DNA of 64,000 nt, from positions 124,001 through 188,000 of the forward strand of contig SAUG01000026.1 in assembly GCA_011316305.1 (NCBI GenBank). The letters run 5' to 3'. The translations under genes were made by a program, and so were the position numbers. Source of the stretch: Rusavskia elegans. Taxonomy: Eukaryota > Ascomycota > Lecanoromycetes > Teloschistales > Teloschistaceae. This document shows, in pieces, positions 57,232 through 64,000 of this stretch. The notes under the pieces were generated by a model. The model saw only the letters and a list, made by a program, of their open reading frames with translations. It ran no database searches and was not told where the DNA came from. The number at the start of each line of letters is the position of its first letter. The stretch's first letter is position 1.

Positions 57232-58047
57232 TGGCAGCTGCCAAGTGTGAATGGATATGATGTTATGATTTTGAACATGCCAGTCATGTGGGTGGATGAT
57301 GATGAAATTGAAGAATCTCTCGCTATCATTGTTCTTTCATCATCGAAGCGATCTTAGCAAGCGAGCATTTGGGCGGCTGTTTTTGATGGGGATTCGTTGT
57401 TTTATTGTCCCATCATGCCAGGGAACATTCATCCAATAGTGATGATGAGGAAAACCACGAGAGCGAGATCTACAGCCGTGCTGGATCTGTTCATGAAAGA
57501 TACAAAGAAAGAGAGAAGGTGATTCTCTCCGATGAGATGATGAATCAGGATATTTCTGAGTATGGATAGGAATGGAATACTATGATCTAATGGATTTTGA
57601 TGATCAAGTGCTTTTTGCGATTGGACATTATTATAAGTGAGAGGAATTTGAAGAACCTGGCTGGATTACGATACAAGTGATCATGATATCTCTATTGGCT
57701 TGGGGCAAGAAAATGATGAATGATCGATGGACGAGGTGGATGCTCTGGTTGTGAAGCCACAAACTGAGTAGGTCTGCACCACCAGCACAGTAGGAATCAT
57801 CGGATGTCGACTGAGTGATAGTGAACCAAGTTTGCATAGAGCAGTCATACTTGATAAGCATGTGATTGAACGTGATGCCTGCTCCTTGATGCTTTCACGG
57901 TTTTTGCAGTCATCGTCGAGCCGCCCGGATATATGGTACAAGCCAGCCGCCTCTCATTTCACTCGCTCCTCACTTCTGTCTTTCGTCATCCGAGCCATGA
58001 CGTGTCACCACCCATCACATCATCTGTCTCTTCACTGGCCTTCCTAC
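57232..58047. other. Convergent intergenic, nothing recognised
   Basis: About 800 bases between cyclin stop and the end of the small minus-strand gene; AT-rich 3' UTR-like sequence. Confidence 0.5.
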
Positions 58048-58350
58048 TCAAGCACCACCCTCCCGCTTCGCATATTCATCCTCCATCCTCTCCTCATACT
58101 GACGATCCGCATCGGTGACATCCTCGATCGTCCTGTTGCTGTCCGTACCTCCTTGGACTGCGGCAGCGCCACCGGCTGGGAGGCGAGTGGTTTCGGAGAC
58201 GGCAGGCTGGCCGGCTTCTTGCGAGGTGCGGTGGATGGTTGTGCCGGATGGGTTGGAGATGGTGGCTTCCGTGTATTGGTTACCGGTGCCATCGCTGGCG
58301 GAGGAGTAGGTTGAGGATTGGAAGGTGCTGTAGGAGGTGGTGTTCGACAT
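58048..58350 (-). CDS. Small Ser/Thr-rich fungal protein
   Basis: A 100-residue protein without introns that I cannot name. It starts MSNTTSYSTFQSSTYSSASD, continues ATISNPSGTTIHRTSQEAGQ and ends in a charged helix (EDVTDADRQYEERMEDEYAK). The Ser/Thr/Tyr-rich start followed by NPSGTT-x-H resembles a group of small conserved fungal proteins of unknown role. There is no signal peptide. A pyrimidine-rich leader on the minus strand upstream supports the start. Confidence 0.7.
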   Translation of the reverse strand: MSNTTSYSTFQSSTYSSASDGTGNQYTEATISNPSGTTIHRTSQEAGQPAVSETTRLPAGGAAAVQGGTDSNRTIEDVTDADRQYEERMEDEYAKREGGA

Positions 58351-60610
58351 AATGGGTATTTTGGTAGGTCTTGCTGGTGAGGATGTTTGAATTTGCAGTG
58401 GAAGGTTGTTGCTGAGATGGCTTGATGATAGGGTTAATATTTGAAGTGTGGTTTGGTGGCCGACGGTTTCTTATTTACCAAGCACCTGCACTTGAGCAAC
58501 GTAAGTATGACGTCACAGCCCAAGGGTCCAGAAACAATGGGACAGGCGAGGAACAACGGAGATGTTTCCGTGGATTTCAGAGGTAACGGCCCGGTCAAGG
58601 GCCAATCTCATCAATGCTAACTTGTAGCTATGTCGACCGTCGTGAGATTGTAAAGTTTGCTCATCATTGAAAGCGCCTGTTTCGAGGTGTAGGAAAGGTT
58701 ATTTGTACTGACATTATGTGAACTTGGCTTCTTGCCCGATAGACCGACAGGACATTCGATATAGCATTGGACATATATCTAACAAGACGCACGTCAGTCG
58801 GATCTCAAGCATAGCGTCGCGGCGATGCTAGCAAACTCGAGTACAGTCAGAGAAATCAATCTCGTCTTCGCTAGTAATATTACCAGCTTGGACATATGCT
58901 TGTCATTGTGATATTGTAACTCATCATTCGGAGAGATGTCGATAAAGGCGACATGGTCGACTTACAGATGTCCAGGCTGATCCATGTTCGATATTCCTCA
59001 GCGGGTCTCCTGGTGCAAACGAGTGTCTATGATCCCTATCGCAGATCAGATTCATTACGAAGTTGAGCAATGTAAGCAACATGTGACAGGGAACATTCGT
59101 GATCAGATTTGCATGAATGGTAAAAAAAAGGATGTGTCTACATCGGTAACCCGAATCAGACTCGTCATCTAAATTGATCATCATATAACGAAGGGGAAGC
59201 CCAGGGAAAACATCGATACTCACATGCACACCGGTAGCTTGCCCATGATCGTCGTAGATACCAAAAGCACGAGCAAGCACGGATCCAAATGTTTGCTGAC
59301 AACTGAATGTGACTTCTGCCAGGACTTGAGGTTGTCTAAGTCGCAGACCAACAGGATAGTAACCCAGGCGCTAAGGGTCTGCGCCTAGCAAGCAATGACA
59401 ATGAAGGCCACATAAGCGGTTCTGTGTGACTCCGACACCACGGACTATCTCTGGTTCACAAGAGGCTTTACGGAGTCGCAAATGGTGAGGAAGGTAGGCC
59501 GTGGCACGAGGACCTGGAGCTTGTCGGGAGCGAGTCAGCGAACACTCCAGCGTGTGATCGAAGGGTCAGAAAGGATTCTTGAGAAATGATCAGTGGGCGA
59601 GGTTTTCTAGGCCTGCCACAAAGGGCATATCGTCTCTTAGCAGCCTTGACTGCCATCGGAGCCCAGTGCCATTCATCCTCTCGTACAATGCAGAAAAAAG
59701 TTGTTGGTTATGGGACCTTTCGTACCTTCATGGGACCCTGAGCACCTCCTGCCCGAAGAATGTTATCCTCATGAAGTTGCCTGTACATCAAGCTTCTATT
59801 AGCAACGTTGAACTGTCCTTTGATACTCAGAAGTAGGATTGCTTGGTGGCGGGAGAAGCTCAGTCAAAGCCATTTGGTTTCGTCAAAGACCGCGAGGTCT
59901 CAGCCGGTAATTTCCAGCGTATATTGAATAAATTGATCATCAGGGCGTTCGGTTGTGCGAAAGGTTGGGGGAATAGCGGAGAGAGGCACTGTACCTCAAA
60001 CCATGTGCGTGGATTTCGGTCGACCTTCAATTGATGTCAGCAACGATCGCAACGGCGAGGAAAACAACATTTGGTGGACACAAGAGTATTCGATCAGACT
60101 GACGTGTTGCAATTCAAGTTTCATACCCCTTGAGGTCAAAGACTCTAGTTTTGCGGTTTAAACAAATCATCACACGAGATGGAAAAGCTGAACGAGATGT
60201 GGGAAAGACTCACCCTTCGCAAGGGTACAACCACCGCAACGAAAGCCATGCCGATGTTGGGATGTTCTTTAGGGCTTCCCCAAATGCGTTTCGAGGTCAC
60301 ACAGGGCGCTCCAGCAGTGAAGACGTAGTCCAATCATAACCTTGGAACGGAAAGCAATTGTAGCTGGAATTGGAAAATCGAAAGGTTTAAAGAAAGGGAA
60401 AATTGCCAGAGGTTTAATCCAGTACGTCCAATCTAGCTAGCGCTGCCGCCGACACGGGACGTGTGCTCCCATTCTAATCCCGTCACCCACCACCGGGTCC
60501 CGTTGCTCGATCGACCTTACGAAGGCCATGAGACCGTCCTCAAACTGTTTCAGAAGTCCTCTCTTGAATGCGTGGTTCGAAAAGACGCCGGGTATTACCG
60601 GGCCGAGGTC
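58351..60610. other. Gene-free stretch
   Basis: About 2.3 kb with only short open frames in all frames and no recognised motif, RNA or repeat. It may contain a non-coding transcript or decayed sequence. Confidence 0.4.
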
Positions 60611-60613
60611 ATC

Positions 60614-60642
60614 GCGGGGCAATGGAGATACACAAGGTGGGG
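60614..60642 (+). promoter_or_regulatory. Candidate CreA/Mig1-type sites upstream of FBP1
   Basis: GCGGGG (60614-60619) and GTGGGG (60637-60642) both match the CreA consensus SYGGRG and lie 242-270 bases upstream of the FBP1 ATG. Paired CreA sites are usual in glucose-repressed gluconeogenic genes, but the motif is short and can occur by chance. Confidence 0.4.
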
Positions 60643-60883
60643 AGGGCTGGCGGCGGTTGATAGACTCTGGTCGAGTTGACTGACCTTCTATTACCCCCCC
60701 AATGGAGCTTGACGTATGTGTGTAGACCTGCAATTATACCTCAATCAAGTTCTTCAATTCCGTCCAGACTCCTCCTGACCGTCGAGCCAACATTGAAACC
60801 CTCACTGTCTCAATCCTGTCCTTCCTCACAATCGTTGTTGACTTCCTTCGAGCCTGCACATTCATTGATCAAGCATCTCTACA

Positions 60884-62003
60884 ATGGAGACCACAACGAA
60901 CGGCGAGGCTGCTGCACCCGTGGCTCAAGAGAAAATCAACACCGACATCGTCACCCTCACCCGTTTCCTGACCGAAGAACAAGCCAAACACCACGAAGCC
61001 ACCGGCGACTTCACCCTCCTCTGCCACGCCCTCCAATTCTCCTTCAAATCCATCGCCTACTACATCCGCCGCGCCACCCTCATCAACCTCACCGGCCTCG
61101 CCGGCTCCTCCAACACCACCGGCGACGACCAAAAGAAACTCGATGTCATCGGCAACGACCTCTTCGTCGCCGCCATGCGCACATCCGGCAAATGTCGCCT
61201 CCTCGTCTCGGAAGAAGAGGAAGAATGTATCGTCTTCAACGAGAACCCGACAGCCAGATACGCCGTGGTCTGCGACCCCATAGACGGCAGCAGCAATCTC
61301 GACGCCGGTGTCAGCGTCGGCACAATCTTCGGCATCTTCCGCCTCCCTGAAGGTGCCAAGGGTCAGAAAGAAGAGATCCTACTCCCCGGCACCGAACTCG
61401 TCTCCAGCGGTTTCACAATGTACGGTGCTAGCACGCAACTAGTGCTGACGATGAAGAGTGGAGGCGTCAATGGCTTCACCATGGATAACGCATTGGGCGA
61501 ATTCATCCTGACGCATCCGAACATGCGGATACCAAAGTCGAGAGCTATATATAGCGTCAATGAGGGGAACAGTCTCTACTGGGAGGAACCCGTGAAGGAG
61601 TATTTCAATACGCTGAAGTATCCGGTGGGCAAGAGTGGGAAGCCCTACAGTGCGAGGTATATTGGGAGTATGGTGGCGGACGCATATCGAACGCTGCTGT
61701 ATGGGGGGATCTTTGCGTATCCGAGCGATAAGAAGAGTCCAAAGGGAAAGTTGCGGATTCTGTATGAGTGTGCACCCATGGCTATGGTGTTTGAGAACGG
61801 TATGTTCACGGCCACTTCCACCGCTGTGCAAGAATCTTCTGATGCTAACCCTTTTCTCTATAGCCGGCGGTCAAGCGGTCAATAGTCGGATGGAACGTAT
61901 GCTCTCCGTCGTACCAGAACACATTCACGACCGGTCGGGCATCTTTATGGGCAGTCAAAACGAAGTGCAGAATGTAATCGAGGTACATAAGAAACACATG
62001 TAA
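60884..62003 (+). CDS. FBP1: Fructose-1,6-bisphosphatase
   Basis: Cytosolic enzyme that hydrolyses fructose-1,6-bisphosphate to fructose-6-phosphate, the committed step of gluconeogenesis. Exons 60884-61799 and 61864-62003 join in phase (VFENAGGQAVNSR) to 351 residues, the usual size. Key motifs: NDLFVAAMRTSGKCRLLVSE, metal-binding VVCDPIDGSSNLDAG, YGASTQLVLT, the substrate loop RYIGSMVADAYRTLLYGGIF, and the active-site signature GKLRILYECAPMA. The N-terminal region has the expected TLTRFL helix. The Pro-N-degron known in yeast is not evident at the start. Two candidate CreA sites lie upstream. Confidence 0.96.
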
Positions 62004-62165
62004 GAGATGGCCGTTGGTAGATAAAGAGATTCGTCATAAACAATAGTAGTGCGCAACCTTTTCTCGCACTTCATCACGCCTTTCGGTGGGTCAAGGCCTG
62101 TTGATTGCGAAGATTGGTAGTTGTTGCCTTTCAAGGCTATCTCGATGTCATACATTTGATCCTAT

Positions 62166-63481
62166 CTAAAATTTTGGGAAAAACATCGGCGTGTTCTTCT
62201 TCCACTCCTGGTAGTCCCTCCTGTCCCCATACCTCTTGTCGTACTTCCCCTCGCTCAACGGGATCCCACTCACTTTGAACAACAACAAGCTCACAAAAGC
62301 CGGACTGACTCCCGCCATCGCCAACGCCGCCGCAATACCCAATGGCCCCCCTGCCAGTCCAATCCCCACCTGCCCTACGTTGCTCACTAGCACACCCCCA
62401 GCGAGCGTGGCGATCCCCGTCCACAAGGTGACTTCGCCGAAGTAGTTGGGATGTCGTGATTTGGACCAAAGACCGCGGGTCAAGAACTCCTCACTGTGCT
62501 TCTTGGTTTTCTTTTCCTGCACCCATTTGTTCTTCTGACGGTCCGCGGTGACTTCGAAGGAAAAGCCGCCGACAAAGAGAAGTGCACCGAGGATGTCGGT
62601 TATGCCGATTGCGGCAGGTAGGGTGGAGAAGAGGGATGCAGGAAGGGCGTTGATGGCGAGGACGGGCATGAGCTAGATTCAACGTCAGAAGGATGACCTG
62701 TTTTTAGGTAGGGAAATTGGGAGGGGTTGTGAAGGGTTCAATTGCTTACACAAAGGGTGACCCAAGTTGCTTGGGCGAAAAAGGCGCCGAGAAATTTAGG
62801 CGGTGAGTTCCGGATGTCATCGAAGCGGGAGTCGGTACCCTCGTCTGATGAGATTCGGGAGAAAAGGTAAGTCCCCACTGTTGGTCAAAAAGGTTAGGAA
62901 GGTTTCACAGAGTACTGTAACGCCTGATGCTGAAGGTTGTATGACACATGCGCTCTTCCGTCACGCAGTGACCCGGCCAGGGAGAAGTCGATGAGTAAAA
63001 AGTCATCAGGTTGGGAGTGCCCAACAAGACTAATTGCACCAATACATGTCGTACATTGCAGGTTATCCGATGCCAAAGTACTACGCCATTGATAGAGCAA
63101 GAAGGAGAAAGATAGACACAAGCAAGACTCACATCTAGTAGCCCACACACTGACAGCTGCACTCAGAGCAACTTGTCTCCAATTAAATCCCCCTCCATTA
63201 CCCGCCAATGCCGCAAGAATACTGGGCCATGCTGGCTTCGCCGATCCTGCAGCAGCGGCCGCAACTCGAGCACGGATTGTCGGGAGGTAGAGGCTCAATG
63301 CAGTACACGAGATATAGGTCACAGAGCCAGAAAGGTCGTAGAAGCGTTCAGTCTGTGCGACTATCGAAGGTACCGCTACGAGGCCTTGGATGGTATACGC
63401 AAGGCCGATCGAGGGCACCAGAGTCGAGAGAAAAGGGCGGGAGAAGTTCGTGGCATGGAGGAAGGAGTGAAGGAGCGTCAT
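62166..63481 (-). CDS. DUF1295 / steroid 5-alpha-reductase-like membrane protein
   Basis: Multi-pass membrane protein of the DUF1295 family (PF06966), related to the isoprenylcysteine methyltransferase and 5-alpha-reductase fold; substrate unknown. Exons 63481-63133, 62877-62750 and 62672-62166 join in phase (WATR/LGTYLFSRISSD; TLC/LMPVLAINA) to 327 residues. The first intron, 255 bases, is unusually long here. Hydrophobic helices alternate with loops such as RFDDIRNSPPKFLGAF. The family signature EVTADRQKNKW and the catalytic-like LTRGLWSKSRHPNYFGE are clear. The end KRYGDRRDYQEWKKNTPMFF matches relatives. Confidence 0.9.
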
Positions 63482-63778
63482 GACTTAGGGGAGGCAATGG
63501 GAAGGAAAAGGTTGATGAAAAGGTACTGAGTGCTGTCCTTTTTATCATCTGAAGTCGAGGGAGCCGTGCCGTGGGGTCGGAGGGACGGGACCAAAGTTTG
63601 GCCGACAACACGAATACGTCAATCCGTGCCACGGTTAATACGGTAAGGTCGGTAAGGTAAGTAACAGTGAACTGGAGAGTAAAGGGTTGGAAATACGGAT
63701 GTAGAAATAACAAGACATCAACAACGATAGCTTGCCTCCCAAGCGCCAAGTATAATTACAAGGACTCGTGTCTCTGTT
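63482..63778. other. Intergenic upstream of DUF1295 gene
   Basis: About 300 bases between two minus-strand genes; nothing specific recognised. Confidence 0.5.
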
Positions 63779-64000
63779 TCACCTCTGAGACAACATCGAC
63801 CACAATGTACTAACGCCCTCGGGGTTTTTGTCGGGATAGACGTAGAAGGCGAGGGCTATTGATTATGTTAGCACACAAAGCATGATCTCGATAAGCCATG
63901 GAAACATACCAATGATGATGTACATCCCGATTAGCATCGCTCCCTCAAGATAGTTCGATTTGCCGTCCGAGATGAGGTAGTTGGTGACCAGTACTGCCAG
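63779..64000 (-). CDS. Vacuolar Ca2+/H+ exchanger, C-terminal end (partial)
   Basis: The window cuts into the 3' end of a CaCA/CAX family exchanger like yeast Vcx1, which loads Ca2+ into the vacuole. Exon 63910 onward (to the window edge and beyond) encodes NYLISDGKSNYLEGAMLIGM and YIII, and after the intron 63856-63909 the last exon reads ALAFYVYPDKNPEGVSTLWS to a stop at 63779-63781. The SNYLEGAML-x-GMYIIIALAFYVYPD end is characteristic. The rest of the gene is outside the window. Confidence 0.88.

Noticed and set aside
62830..62850. Another copy of the GGTACC-centred repeat in the DUF1295 gene (AGTCGGTACCCTCG)
   Set aside because: One base longer in the core, no similarity in the flanks, and it lies within a conserved exon; chance match.

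Overview
The window looks like chromosomal DNA of a filamentous ascomycete (Pezizomycotina, possibly a dothideomycete; I cannot fix the genus). Genes are closely packed on both strands. Introns are mostly about 46-115 nt with GT-AG ends. Many proteins are recognisable fungal orthologues, and one stretch carries a repeat-induced point mutation (RIP) type signature. Exon boundaries below were worked out by hand from reading-frame and phase consistency.

Left part (1-27.7 kb) is mostly housekeeping: the 3' part of a nucleotide-sugar transporter; the meiotic helicase HFM1/MER3; a leucine-rich-repeat protein; a degraded F-box/DUF7730-like gene; an MDP-1 phosphatase; a dynactin p27-like subunit; a 2164-residue Mlp1/TPR nuclear-basket protein head to head with TFIIE-beta; COQ3 head to head with mitochondrial PheRS; the mitochondrial GrpE Mge1 head to head with a small Cys-rich protein that carries an apparent one-base deletion; and a conserved coiled-coil protein.

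The middle (27.7-39.4 kb) is an accessory, gene-poor island. It holds an AT-rich relic of about 0.9 kb depleted in CpA/TpG while CpG is kept, a 101-bp terminal-inverted-repeat hairpin at its edge, and four divergent genes (31.4-38.7 kb) that I propose form one unrecognised family. All four share H-x4-C-x5-C-E, and most have a low-complexity Gly/Arg-rich tail. One copy has an in-frame stop. Two copies have the same 11-bp TATA element. This cluster is the best candidate here for something undescribed.

The right part (39.4-64 kb) returns to conserved genes: a serine-rich fungal protein; the meiotic axis protein HOP1 (HORMA, PHD, winged helix), which needs one base removed to read through; a Cdc4-like F-box/WD40 protein; a second degraded DUF7730-like gene; an EngB-type GTPase; an FMC1-like factor; a Pho85-type cyclin with a long leader; a small Ser/Thr-rich protein; fructose-1,6-bisphosphatase; a DUF1295 membrane protein; and the C-terminus of a vacuolar Ca2+/H+ exchanger at the window edge. 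Many short genes change from a C-rich sense strand in the 5' half to a G-rich sense strand in the 3' half. No tRNA, rRNA or CRISPR array was found.
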